NCBI GenBank assembly: GCA_963828705.1
Contig: CAWHGA010000045.1
Coordinates: forward strand, 1 to 64,000
From: CAWDJT01 sp963828705
Lineage (GTDB): Bacteria; Desulfobacterota; Syntrophobacteria; Syntrophobacterales; Syntrophobacteraceae
Direction: 5' to 3'
DNA length: 64,000 bases
Shown: positions 1 to 9,693 of the stretch, piece by piece
Position numbering within the stretch: the first letter of the stretch is position 1
Layout of the letters: the number at the start of each line of letters is the position of its first letter
Program-made: the position numbers and the translations under genes
The notes under the pieces: model-generated
The model's input: the letters and a program-made list of their open reading frames with translations, nothing else
Told to the model about the DNA's origin: nothing
Databases searched by the model: none

Positions 1-434
1 GGCTTTCAGACCTGATCCTGGATTACAACGGAACAATCGCGGTCGATGGGAAGATCATAGACGGAGTGAAGGGGCGCCTGGAGGTTCTGTCGAGGTCTCT
101 TGGCATTCACGTTCTTACCGCTGATACCTTTGGAAGTGTTCGCAACGAACTCTCGGGGATTGTATGTCAACTTTCCGTTATACCGCTTGAAAATCAGGTG
201 CAGGCCAAGGTGGATTATGTTCGACAGTTGGGATGTGAGGGGGCTGTCTGCATCGGGAACGGCCGAAATGATATGCTGATGCTCAAGGAAGCCGCCCTTG
301 GCATTGCTGTGATTCAGGCAGAGGGAGCCTGCGCTGAAGCTATTCTTGCCGCGGATGTAGTGACAAACAGTGTGCTCGCCGCACTCGATCTTCTCATCCA
401 TCCATTGAGGCTGACCGCAACACTTCGTTCCTGA
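1..434 (+). CDS. HAD-family phosphatase (soluble P-type ATPase-like), 5' truncated
   Basis: The reading frame is already open at base 3, so the start lies outside the window; about 143 residues are visible. The N-terminal visible part reads LILDYNGTIAVDG, a variant of the HAD nucleophile motif DxDGT in which the second Asp is Asn. Further on, LTADTFGS matches HAD motif II and GNGRNDMLMLKEAALGIAV matches motif IV (GDGxND) as found in the phosphatase domain of P-type ATPases. The protein ends naturally soon after this motif, so it is a free-standing HAD domain of the COG4087 type with no membrane segments. Substrate unknown. The following genes (double-cubane reductase and DsrE-like remnants) run in the same direction. 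The family call is good; the biological role is not known. Confidence 0.7.
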   Translation, partial: LSDLILDYNGTIAVDGKIIDGVKGRLEVLSRSLGIHVLTADTFGSVRNELSGIVCQLSVIPLENQVQAKVDYVRQLGCEGAVCIGNGRNDMLMLKEAALGIAVIQAEGACAEAILAADVVTNSVLAALDLLIHPLRLTATLRS

Positions 435-630
435 GACAGACTGCCTGGTTTCCGCAACACGAATGAGCTTGCCCATAAGCGGCCGTGGGTGCGGTGGGGA
501 CAGAGATACCACGAGCACCGCGACCGGCTGACCGAGACGCTTCGGATCGCCATGCTGGGCACGCCGGAAGTGGCTGAACCCAAGAGGGCTCTAACCTTAG
601 TGAAGACCTGAAACACCATGGAGTCTGCGC
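435..630. other. Short gap with a possible coding scrap
   Basis: No complete gene. An open stretch at about 509-611 on the plus strand reads YHEHRDRLTETLRIAMLGTP and runs to a stop, which looks like the C-terminal tail of some protein whose body is missing. I cannot name it. It may be debris from a deletion in this decayed region. Confidence 0.3.
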
Positions 631-1777
631 ATGAGTCTTGCCATCATCGAGAAACTCGCTGCTCTTAGTGAACAGAATCTTGCCGCCATCGAAAAGGCCA
701 AGGACCAGGGGAGGAAGGTTGCCGGTCTCTATTGCCTGTATGCGCCGGTCGAACTGGTGGTGGCCGCGGAGGCTATCCCCTTGCCGCTTTGCGGCACGCG
801 CAACGATCCCATTGCGGATGCCGAGAAGATCCTGCCCAGGAACCTGTGCCCGCTCATCAAGAGCAGCTTCGGCTTCGCCGTGACCGACACCTGCCCGTTC
901 TTCCATTTCTCGGACCTTCTCATCGCCGAAACCACCTGCGACGGCAAGAAGAAGATGTTCGAGCTCTGAAGGCACTACCGGCCGCTGCACCTCATGCAGC
1001 TCCCCCAGAATCAGGATGCGGCGACGGCCCTGCCCTACTGGTCGATCAGGTCGGCTGCTCAAGGAAAGGCTGGAAGCGAGTTCAAGGGCGTGGCCATAAC
1101 CGATGAGCGCCTCTCCGCGGCCATCAAGCTCATGAACCGGGAACGCCTGGCCTTAAGGACCTGATGGATTGCGCGAAGCAAAAGCCTTCCCCTGTAGCCG
1201 GCATGGAGATGCTCACCATCAAGTTCCGTCTGGGCTTCTTTTCGGACAAGGAAGCAGGTGTGGAACCTGATCCGTGAGGCCACGGAGGAGATACGCGGGA
1301 GGCTTTGCGCGGGGAGAGCCGTTTCACGGAAAAGACGTCGCGCATTCTGCTCACGGGCACGCCTGTCGGGCTCGGTTCGGACAAGGTCGTGCGGCTCATC
1401 GAGGAATGCGGCGCCAACGTCGTCTGCATGGAAAACTGCAGCGGCTACAAGAAGTTCTTCACGGTCAGCGAAAACGGCGACCCGCTCAGGGCTATTGCCG
1501 AACAATACCTGAAGATCCCCTGCTCCTGCATGTCGCCCAACCCGGGGCGAATTGAGCTGCTGGGCCGACTGATCGAGGAGTTCCGCGTCGACGGCGTGGT
1601 GGACCTCACCTGGCAGGCCTGTCACACCTATAACATCGAGTCTCACGGTATCAAACAGCTCATCGAGGAAGAGCACGGACTGCCCTTCCTGCAGATCGAA
1701 ACCGACTATTCGGAATCCGATACGGAACGATTCGGATTCGGATCGAGGCGTTCCTGGAAATGATGGGGCAAGGGTAG
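631..1777 (+). pseudogene. Double-cubane-cluster reductase (2-hydroxyacyl-CoA dehydratase D-component family), broken
   Basis: Pieces in three frames give one continuous family match. They start with MSLAIIEKLAALSEQN (ATG at 631, GGAG seven bases upstream) and pass through TCDGKKKMFEL, ALPYWSI and ITDERLSAAIKLMNRER. They continue with RILLTGTPVGLGSDKVVRLI, then CMENCSGYK, IPCSCMSPNPGR, VDLTWQACHTYN and a tail RIEAFLEMMGQG that is only reached by another frame change. The family (YjiM/DCCP, related to HgdB and benzoyl-CoA reductase subunits) carries an unusual double [4Fe-4S] cluster and performs ATP-driven low-potential reductions with a BadF-type activase. No activase gene is in view. At least four indels are needed to restore one protein of about 380 residues, so the gene is dead or the sequence here is poor. 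Confidence 0.8.
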
Positions 1778-1836
1778 ATAGGCGCCCCAACAACCAACGA
1801 ACCCAGTTGCTACAATCAGAAGAAGGAAAGATCATT

Positions 1837-2167
1837 TTGAAAGTTGCCTACATTCTGAGCTCCCCAACTGCCAAAAGATCCTGACTTCCATGATCATTCC
1901 CAGCTTCAGGAAGACAGGCATGGTGCGGAAGTGCTGGGAATGTTTTTCGTAGTGGATAACACGTTCTTTCTGATGGATGGGACCGAGACCGGCCGAGAGC
2001 TCCAGGAGTTGTACGAGAAGACCGGCATGCTGCTCATGGGCTGCGACCAGTGCGTCCATGAAGCGCGGCCTCGATGGAAAGCTCGTCCCGGCTCTAAAGT
2101 CGGCTGTTTCCCCAATCTTTATGCAGCCCTGGCCGACTCTGGGATCGATCAGGTCATCAGCCTGTGA
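1837..2167 (+). pseudogene. DsrE-like small sulfur-relay-type protein, multiply frameshifted
   Basis: A TTG start at 1837 follows an AAGGAAAG ribosome site and opens with KVAYILSS. The frame then changes to NCQKILTSMIIPSF, changes again to GAEVLGMFFVVDNTFFLMDG and ELYEKTGMLLMGCDQCVHE, slips for RGLDGKLVP, and returns to VGCFPNLYAALADSGIDQVI before the stop. Joined, this is a roughly 110-residue DsrE/DsrF-like fold protein with a Cys-x-x-Cys (CDQC). Such proteins shuttle sulfur or act in related thiol systems; some variants occur next to transporter and selenoprotein genes. About four indels in 330 bases argue for decay or very poor sequence. It lies 59 bases after the double-cubane gene and is probably co-transcribed with it. 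Confidence 0.55.
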
Positions 2168-2406
2168 ACGGTTTTGGCCCATAGGGACGCATTTCCTGCA
2201 ACCTGGTTCAACCGATGAAGCCACAGGCTAAAAGCATTTCTGACCGGTGTGACAACCAGATATTTTGGCATGAATGGTCAACTGGTTTCCTTGAGTAAGA
2301 CTCTGTTGATCCATTGAGATTATCTATTCTGCACAAAACGCAATGATCGGATCTGGAAGGTAACCCAGGCACCTGGCGTTGTTGCGTAACAGGGAAGACA
2401 ACTCAG

Positions 2407-3357
2407 CTATTCGCCCCAATCGTCCTTCTGAGCCGCGGGAACTGGGAAGTTCTTGTAGCACACCCGGTTGCGCCCCTCACTCTTGGCCTGGTAGAGCATC
2501 TTGTCGACGGCTTCCACCAAAATATCCGGAACGCCGCCACGCGGTGGGATGGTGCTGACACAGCCGATACTGATAGTGACATGGTCAGCTACCGCCGAAT
2601 AGTGATGGGGGACAGCAAGTGCCGCCACTTGCCCACGGAGACGCTCGGCCACTTGACAGGCGCCCTCCCCATGGGTGTCCGGCAGCACCGCCCCAAACTC
2701 CTCGCCGCCGTATCGGGCTACGACGTCGCCAGGTCGAAACAGCGAGGAAGCGAGCGCTCCTGCAATCCGCTTCAAGCAATCATCGCCTGCACCGTGGCCA
2801 TAGTGATCGTTGTATTGTTTGAATAAATCCACGTCCAGCAGCATCACCGAGAGTGTGGTACGATTTCTGGCGCAGCGTCTCCATTCGGTGTCCAATACCT
2901 CGTCGAAACGCCAACGGTTGGAGATACCAGTGAGGCCATCCAGGAAAGCCAATGATTCCAGAAGGTCCGTCTTCCGTTTAAGGTTCACATGGGTGCGAAC
3001 CCGGGCACGCACGATGGGTATGTCGAAAGGCTTGGTGATGTAGTCCACGGCCCCCAGGTTGAGTCCGTATTCTTCATCCCCGGTCTCCCCTCGGGCAGTG
3101 ACGAAAATAACCGGGATGTTCTTCGTGACCTCGCTTTCCCTAAGCCGGCGACACAATTCATAGCCATCCATCTCCGGCATGACCACGTCCAGCAGGATCA
3201 GGTCCGGCTTGTCCGGTTGCTGAGCCAGGTCCCAGGCATCGATGCCTTTGGTGGCGACCTTGACGTCATAATCGGCGCACAACGCCTCCGCAAGGACATG
3301 AATGTTCGTCGGGGCGTCATCCACAAGCAGTAGGAGTGGCTTTTTTGTCTGGCTCAT
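2407..3357 (-). CDS. Response regulator with diguanylate cyclase (REC-GGDEF)
   Basis: The start is the ATG of MSQTKKPLLLLVDD. Residues about 6-125 form a receiver domain: acidic pair VDD, phospho-acceptor Asp in LILLDVVMPEMDGYE, Thr in IFVTARG, Lys in YITKPFD. A linker leads to a GGDEF domain (about 150-305) with LDGLTGISNRWRFDE, DVDLFKQYNDHYGH and the intact active-site loop RYGGEEFG. It should make cyclic di-GMP from two GTP when phosphorylated (PleD/WspR-like layout with one receiver). It begins 34 bases after the end of the hybrid histidine kinase on the same strand, which is its likely phosphodonor. Unlike the kinase it has no frameshift. Confidence 0.92.
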   Translation of the reverse strand: MSQTKKPLLLLVDDAPTNIHVLAEALCADYDVKVATKGIDAWDLAQQPDKPDLILLDVVMPEMDGYELCRRLRESEVTKNIPVIFVTARGETGDEEYGLNLGAVDYITKPFDIPIVRARVRTHVNLKRKTDLLESLAFLDGLTGISNRWRFDEVLDTEWRRCARNRTTLSVMLLDVDLFKQYNDHYGHGAGDDCLKRIAGALASSLFRPGDVVARYGGEEFGAVLPDTHGEGACQVAERLRGQVAALAVPHHYSAVADHVTISIGCVSTIPPRGGVPDILVEAVDKMLYQAKSEGRNRVCYKNFPVPAAQKDDWGE

Positions 3358-3391
3358 GATGGCTCCGTCCATGGATTGATTGGAAACAAGC

Positions 3392-6300
3392 CTACCCAGA
3401 ATCCCCCAGGCTGATGTCAAGGACGGCGGCAATGGCCCCGGTCGTAGCCATTGCGCCGGCATAGTCCAAGTCACCCAGTTGCCGCGTCAGGGTGTCGAGC
3501 AGTTCATTCGGCACGTTTCCGGCGAGCAGGGAAAGCACCTGGGTTTCAAGACTATCGGCAACCAGGCGGTGTTCCTTAAGCAGGCCCAGTAGGTGCGTCA
3601 ACATGTCAGCTGTGGCGACAGGGTCGTATCCCGGTGTAGAAGTTTCTGCCCCAACTGCCGGGATGCAGGTGCTGATGGCCTCAATCGAGGTTTTCAGGAT
3701 GCTTTTGAAGTCGACGGATGCCTCCGCACTGCCGGATTCAAGTTGACGTTGCAGAAGTTCGGCAGTGGCACGCAATTCCGATGCTCCCAGGTTGCCGGAA
3801 ACCCCCTTGATGCTATGAACCAGGCGGGCAGCTTGATCGTGGTTGCCTCCCGCCAATAGATTGTCCAGTTCCTTTCCCGCCGAGGCACAATCGCTAACGA
3901 AAGCATGGAGCAATTTGGCAAGCATTCTCTGATTGCCACCCAACCGGGCAATGGCTCCTGGTAGATCAAAGCCGGGCAGGGATGCAGGCAGCAACCATAG
4001 CCCCCCGTTGTCTGCCTGGTGTGCTGAGATCGGACCGGCGGATTCGAGTCGTCGGCTGGGTTCAACCCATTTGCAGAGCACTTTTACCAATTCATCCGGC
4101 TCGATAGGCTTGGCGACATGGTCGTTCATACCCGCATGCCGAAACATGCCTGTTTGTCCTCCCTCATGGCAGCCGCGGTCAGAGCAATGATGGGAAGCAT
4201 CTTGCCCCGTTCCACGGAGCGTATCTGGCGGGTAGCCTCAAAGCCGTCCATTCCCGGCATTTGCAGGTCCATCAAGACGCCATCATAATCGCTTTGCCCC
4301 ACACGTTCCACCGCTTCTTGACCGTTGCTGGCGGTTTCCACAACCAGGCCGACCTTCTCCAGGAGTTCCCGCGCCACCTGCTGGTTGATCTCACTGTCTT
4401 CCACCAGCAGCAGCCGTGCGCCGCGGATAGATGCAGCTTTCTCGGTCAGGATGTTAGTCATGGACACGACTGCTGGTTGCAGCAGCGGAGCACTCTGGTT
4501 CTGGGTTCGAATGATCGTATCGAACAAGCTGGACGGGGTTACCGGCTTGCTCATGATGGCGTCGAGGTGCATCCGGCCGGCCGCATCCATCATCTCTTCC
4601 CTGCTGTAAGCCGTCGCCATGATGATGATGGGTAAAGGTGGAAGTCCCCCCTGCTTGACTTCCTCCTGAATGAGTCGCGCCACTTCCAGGCCGTCCATGC
4701 CTGGCATCTTCCAATCCAGCAGTACGATTTCAAAAGGGCGTCCTTGGCGAGGAGCTTGTTTCAGCAAGTCGATGGCCTCCTCGCCCGAACCCGCGGACAC
4801 CACCTCCAAGGCCCAAGATCTCAGTATCTGCTGCAGGATCTGACGCGAAGTCTCCTGGTCATCCACCACCAGAGTCTTCATCCCCTTCAAATTGCGTGGG
4901 TTGCGGGGAGCAGGCGCCGCGTGATTGATGCCGAATACGGCAGTGAAGGAAAATGTCGCTCCTTTGTCCAACTGGCTTTCAACCCCGATTTCACCCCCCA
5001 TAAGTTCCACGAAATGCTTGCTGATGGTGAGTCCAAGCCCACTACCGCCGTATCTGCGGGTGATGGAGCCATCTGCCTGGGAAAAAGCCTGAAACAGTCT
5101 TTCAATTTGTTCTTCCTGGAGTCCGATACCGGTGTCTCTGACAGAGAATTTCACTTTGCACTGATCACCGTCCGATTCTGCAAGCTCGGCCTTGACATGG
5201 ATCCCGCCTTCGGCGGTGAACTTGACGGCATTTCCCACCAGATTGTTGAGCACCTGCCCCAGACGCAGGCTGTCTCCTATCAACACTGGCGGCACATCCG
5301 GTGTTACCTCGAAAAAGATCTCCACGCCCTTTTGGTCGGCCTCGATCGAAAACAGGTCGGTGATGTTTTCAAAAATCTCATCCAGATAGAAATCCGCTTC
5401 TTCGAGTTTCAAGCGACCGGCCTCAATTCTGGAGTAATCCAGGATATCGTTAAGAATCTTCAGGAGCGCCTGGAAACCATAATCTTGCGCATATAGTCCT
5501 GTTGCCTGCCATTGAGGTCGGTGTCCAGGACCAGTTGGGTGAGACCAATGATGGCGTTCATCGGCGTTCGAATTTCGTGACTCATGTTCGCCAGGAATTC
5601 GCTCTTGATCTGGCTGGTCCTATCCGCCTGCTGCTTGGCCTCGAGCAACACCTGCTCGGCATATCGGAAGCTGCTCACATCGGTCATGATGAGCAGCAAA
5701 TGGGTCTCGTCGCCGCTGACAAAGGGTATGCAACCGCAGTCAAGCCAGGCTTCCTTGCCGAAGCTGGTGCTGATATGGATTTCGAGCCTCTGGTGTTCGC
5801 CGGTTTCCGGGCACGGATGGCGGCGTCGTAAAGGCCTGATGGTTTCCATGACTGGATCTGATGGAGTTCTGCTCCAGCAGCTGGGGTATGGACGCCCCGA
5901 CAAGAGAAGCCGCGGATTCATTGGCCAGGATGCAGGCGCCGGATGTTCGATACGCGATGATACCCTGGGTGGAGTTGGAAACGATCATGCTATTGAGCTC
6001 GAGCAGTTCCTCCAGTTGGATCTGCGCCTGCTTGCGTTCGATGATTTCCCAGGAGAAATCCCCCAGAAGTGAAGCAACTTCAACATCGCCGACATCGTAG
6101 TCGATCGGTTTGTTGCCAACCTCGATGATGGCCACGATCCGGTCCCGGCGAAGGATGGGTATGACCATTTCCCGCACGACAACAGCGTGTCCCGGGGGCA
6201 ACCCCCTACGATGAGGCAAGACGGCATAGTCGTTGTGTATCACCGGTCGCCGCTCGGCCACACAATCCACCCAGACGCCCACTTGGCCGATTGGGTAATG

Positions 6301-7872
6301 ACGGCCCTTGCCCTCCGCGGTGCACATGTTCTGAATTGTGTTCGTAGACCAAGCCTGCAAGGTGAGCGTTCTTGATCTGCTTGCACGAAATGATAAAAAC
6401 CGATTGCGCTTCCCGTGAGCCGCTCGATTTCGTCCAGGGTCATCCGTAGTACTTCGTCCAAAGACTCGTAAGGGACTGCGGAAAGCAAACGAAGTCGCGC
6501 CTGGGTGGCATCAGCCGCTCTTTTGCTGGCACTGACATCCCGAAACACCACCACCGCGCCGATCAGGCTGGCTTGTTCCCTAAGTGGGGTGATGGTGAAT
6601 TCGACGGGAAAAAGAGCACCATCGGGTCTGGTGAAGAATTCATCGACCGCGGTTCGTGCCTGGCCATCCTTCAAGGTCTGATGGATTGGGCATTGTGCCT
6701 CCGCGTAGGGAACACCACCAACATAGAGTGAATGAAAACTCTGGTGGGGACCGAGGCCAAGCAGGTCGCCATGGTGCCAACCGAGCAGTCGCTTGGCCGC
6801 CTCATTGACAAAGGTAATGCCCCCCGTCCGGTCGAGGCCAAAAACACCTTCCCCGACGTTCTTAAGAATGAGCCTGCGGGAACGGTGAAGCCGATCCAAC
6901 TCAGCCCGGCGCCGCAAGGTCAGCGAAGTGAAACCGATGGCAGCGGCGGCACAGAGCAAATAGACACTTGCGAGTATGGCCAGGTCATAACGCCAGGGGG
7001 CAAGCACGGCGTCGATATTGCGACTAACCAACACCACCAGAGGCTGCTCTATCGGCAAATCCGGCGGGCTGCTGGTGATCATGGCGACCAATCTCTCGTC
7101 TTTTGTCGCTCCGCTGATACCCCTCTGGATGGAAACCGGCTGGCCCCCTTCGAGGTGCTGCACAAAGAGCGAACCGGGTGTTGCCAGGTTCTCACCGGCA
7201 GGCACGGTCATCTCCGGCACTGAAACAAAGAGGCTGCCACTGGCATGCGCCAGGCAAACACGGTTGTCCGGCGTGGAAAGCACGGACTTGAGGAGAGTCA
7301 GGAAATCGGCCGGCTCCAATGTTGCAGTTACGATGCCGCGGAACTCGCCCCCGCCTCCGTCAGGACCCGGGTCACATTGACCACAAAGACGCCGAGGACG
7401 CTCGTGAACGGTGGCGAGACGAACAATCGACCGGGAGCATGGGCTTCCAGGGGGATTTTGAAGTAATCGCGGTGACTGAAGTCTCTGCCGGTGACCTCAG
7501 CACGGTTGGAAAAGAGGCTGAGACCCTGCCTATCAAGGATCAGAATGGTACGGACCCCCGGAATCGCCTTCTCCTGCTGCTTAGAAAGGCGTTGATGTCG
7601 TCCGCGCTGCGACCTGCGGAAACATTCAACATCTCGATGGTATTGTCCAGAAGCAGATCGGCCGTGCTCAGATTGACTCCCAGGTTCTCGTTCACTGCCC
7701 TGGCCTGCGCCATCAGCTGGTCCTTGGCCCCACTCATGGTTCGCTGATATTCGATGTTGATCCGAAGCCCCACAAGTAGCCCCGCCAGTATCAACGCACT
7801 GACTACGCCGAACCATACCTTTCTTGGCCCAATAGCTGTTGTTTCACTCTCCACGGCTTTCTTCGCAGGCAT
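3392..7872 (-). pseudogene. Very large hybrid sensor histidine kinase, split by about six frameshifts
   Basis: Seven open segments join into one protein of about 1,490 residues starting at MPAKKAVESETTAIG. Order: membrane segment (VVSALILAGLLVGLRI), a periplasmic sensor region of dCache type, second membrane segment (ILASVYLLCAAAAIGF), PAS (NVGEGVFGLDRTGGITFVNE), GAF, second PAS. Then HisKA with the phospho-His in FLANMSHEIRTPMNAIIG and HATPase with RRYGGSGLGLTISKHFVELM. Two receiver domains follow (IVLLDWKMPGMDG and VLMDLQMPGMDG) and a C-terminal HPt domain with LVHSIKGVSGNLG. Frame changes fall near 7570, 7340, 6350, 5850, 5480 and 4140. Every catalytic motif is intact, which favours sequencing error over real decay, though the neighbourhood is also rich in remnants. 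The output is probably the adjacent GGDEF regulator. Confidence 0.8.
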
Positions 7873-7885
7873 CGGCCAAACTCCA

Positions 7886-8044
7886 TGGCTAGCTTCATCT
7901 TTGACGCTGCGCCGCAAGTGCTCCACAAAGACATTGTCGAGAGTTCCATCGCAGCCGTCCATTCTGATCCGAATGCCGGCCGTCTCCAGGATGTCGGCAA
8001 AGGCTTGGGCGCTGAACTGGCATCCCTAGTGGGTGTTGGGGATC
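7886..8044 (-). pseudogene. IS3-family transposase remnant (C-terminal DDE part)
   Basis: Just upstream of the kinase start the minus strand encodes GCQFSAQAFADILETAGIRI followed by MDGCDGTLDNVFVEHLRRSV and KDE. This matches the stretch of IS3-type OrfB transposases usually written DQGxQFTS...LxxxGIxISMDGxGRxxDNxFVERLWRSxKYE, including the Glu of the DDE triad. The codon that should be Gln in the DQG motif reads TAG. Nothing before or after is recognisable, so this is a fossil of about 50 codons. It marks an old insertion between the toxin-antitoxin locus and the kinase. Confidence 0.7.
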
Positions 8045-8072
8045 TGGGGGCCGCCGCAGGCGGCCCGAGACG

Positions 8073-8502
8073 CTAAGATTTATCTTCTCGTCTCTCGATA
8101 ATCCGAGTGAGCTCCTCGGGTGAATACACCGGCATTTTGGCGCGTTTGAATCCCTGCATGTCGCGGGTCACGAGTCCTGGACGCTGCATACCGGGCTGCT
8201 TCGTGAATCACTGCGTCCTCAAAGTCTGGAAATTTCAACTTCAGAGCTTCTTCCAGAACCGGGCGATTGACCGCTGCAACTTCAAACAGGTTAAGCAGGT
8301 TGGAGATGTGCTCCTCTGCCTTGCGAGCGCTGAGAACTTTGTTCGTAAGGTAATGGATTGTTGTAATGGTTGTCGCGGCATAAGTAGCCGGAAAGCTCGC
8401 CCTTCTCCACCCTCGAAAAGAGATGAGCCGCAGTGGTCGAAAAAGGCTCACGGTCCAGAGAGCAGAACGTCCAGAACAACATCTGTCAAAGAGGATCTTC
8501 AA
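8073..8502 (-). pseudogene. PIN-domain toxin (VapC-like), frameshifted
   Basis: Three frames together give a PIN nuclease: KILFD near the start (first conserved Asp), DVVLDVLL, then REPFSTTAAHLFSRVEKGEL and TTITTIHYLTNKVLSARKAE. After that come LKLKFPDFEDAVIHEAARYA (acidic residues of the active site) and an end GLVTRDMQGFKRAKMPVYSP, then RREDKS. At least three indels break it. The TTG start overlaps the TGA of the antitoxin gene (TTGA), a normal coupling for such pairs. The intact protein would cut RNA, usually tRNA, unless held by its antitoxin. Whether the gene is dead or misread cannot be told from this sequence. Confidence 0.7.
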
Positions 8503-8740
8503 AGGTATCGTTCCTCAAGATGCCGGCGATAATCCTCATCATCCACAACGGCCCCGCGCAACGCTCCCTTGAGAGATCGAACGATCGGCGTCAGCTCCGT
8601 GTCTTGATCGGTTGGCGCTGCCTCCAGAGCGACAAAGTAATCTGCTACTATCTGCGAGACCGATTTTCCCTTTTCTTCGCGAAGGACTTGGCACGCTCGA
8701 TAAGCTGTTCATCCACCCGCGATGTAAGTTTTGTCTGCAT
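8499..8740 (-). pseudogene. Antitoxin partner (DUF6364-like), one frameshift
   Basis: ATG at 8740 follows GAGGTG and opens MQTKLTSRVDEQLIERAKSF then AKKRE. The frame then breaks in a run of four A where five would restore SVSQIVADYFVALEAAPTDQ and later VRSLKGALRGAVVDDEDYR, ending RRHLEERYL. The N-terminal part has the basic ribbon-helix-helix style of antitoxins and the restored protein is about 80 residues. Its stop overlaps the toxin start. A one-base shortage in an A run is typical of a sequencing error. Such antitoxins bind their own promoter and neutralise the PIN toxin. Confidence 0.65.
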
Positions 8741-8938
8741 AGCACACCTCAGTTTGATGTGACGTACATTTCGTTATTGATCGTACGGCAACAAGATGCC
8801 TCCGTCAAGCCGATCCCTTACTTCCATTTTCCAGCTTTCAATCATCCGACGCAGCCTTCAATCGGCATTCCTGGGTAGAATCGTCACTCCTATGAGGAGT
8901 ATCTATTTGGGAAGTATCTACAGGCGCAAATTCGATGC

Positions 8939-8967
8939 TTGACATGCCGGTCGAAGCCTTGTAGGAA
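8939..8967 (+). promoter_or_regulatory. Putative sigma-70 promoter of the cobalamin-controlled unit
   Basis: A perfect TTGACA at 8939-8944 is followed after 17 bases by TAGGAA, a weak -10. It lies about 20-40 bases before the riboswitch, the expected place. The -35 is convincing; the -10 is poor. Confidence 0.4.
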
Positions 8968-8984
8968 TAACACGACATAACAGT

Positions 8985-9155
8985 AAGATAGCCATCAGGT
9001 ACTTGTAGTTTAATAGGGAATCCCGTGAGATTCGGGAGCGGTCCCGCCGCTGTGAACGGGGACGAAATCCGATCAAGCCACTGTTTCGCGAAAGCGAGAT
9101 GGGAAGGCTCGGAGAGTAGGATGATCCGTGAGTCAGAAGACCTGCCTGATGCCGT
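8985..9155 (+). ncRNA. Cobalamin riboswitch
   Basis: The conserved core is clear: AGGGAATCCCGTGAGATTCG, then GCGGTCCCGCCGCTGTGAAC, then GCCACTG, GGGAAGGC and the 3' box GTGAGTCAGAAGACCTGCC. Order and spacing match the B12 (AdoCbl) riboswitch family. It precedes a strong terminator and then a small gene and cbiK, so high cobalamin should stop transcription of the cobalt-chelatase unit. Confidence 0.93.
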
Positions 9156-9218
9156 TTGGTGAACCCGTACGTGGAAATACCGGGTAATCCAGCTTAGGGA
9201 TCAAGTGAACCAGGGTGC

Positions 9219-9254
9219 AATCCTTAGGGCTTTTAGCTCTAGGGATTTTTTTTT
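9219..9254 (+). terminator. Rho-independent terminator acting as riboswitch expression platform
   Basis: AATCCTTAGGGCT pairs with AGCTCTAGGGATT (13 pairs, two of them G-U) around a three-base loop, followed by nine T. It sits about 65 bases after the riboswitch and 118 bases before the first gene, so it is the likely ligand-controlled attenuator. Confidence 0.85.
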
Positions 9255-9371
9255 GGCTAAGCGCACCTACGCACCAGCGCTTCTCACGTCCTCAACTTGT
9301 TCGATTAACCCTTTCACTGCCTCGGCACCCAGCCACCCCGAGGTATCTCGAATGATAGAAGGAGGCATCTT

Positions 9372-9629
9372 ATGAAACGAGGGTTGATATTGTACGTCAC
9401 AGAAGGGAAGGAAGAGTTTGAAATGCAGGACACGCAGGATTGGAGCGCGTCGCTCGGGGTCCCGGGGGCTTCTGCAGTGTGCGCGGCAACCACTGAAGAG
9501 GAGATCATCTACAATTGGTGGCGCTTGCTCACCCGGGGAATGCATGAGGTCTTGTGCATGCACGCTGCTTATGACCCTGGCTGCAACAGGCTAGAACCGC
9601 ATGGAATCCCATTGCGGCTCTATGGGTGA
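9372..9629 (+). CDS. Small protein of unknown function in the cbiK unit (85 aa)
   Basis: ATG at 9372 follows a strong AGGAGG six bases upstream, so translation is likely. The 85-residue product begins MKRGLILYVTEGKEEF and contains EEEIIYNWWRLL and a Cys- and His-containing stretch EVLCMHAAYDPGCNR. There is no signal peptide and no membrane segment. I recognise no family. It is the first gene after the cobalamin riboswitch and lies 64 bases before cbiK, which suggests a role in cobalt or corrinoid handling; the Cys/His residues could bind metal, but that is inference from position. Confidence 0.65.
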   Translation: MKRGLILYVTEGKEEFEMQDTQDWSASLGVPGASAVCAATTEEEIIYNWWRLLTRGMHEVLCMHAAYDPGCNRLEPHGIPLRLYG

Positions 9630-9693
9630 GAAGACTGAGCAGTTTGAGCTTGACGAATGGATGGGTAAGGCTAAGGAAAGGGAGGAGCAGACA

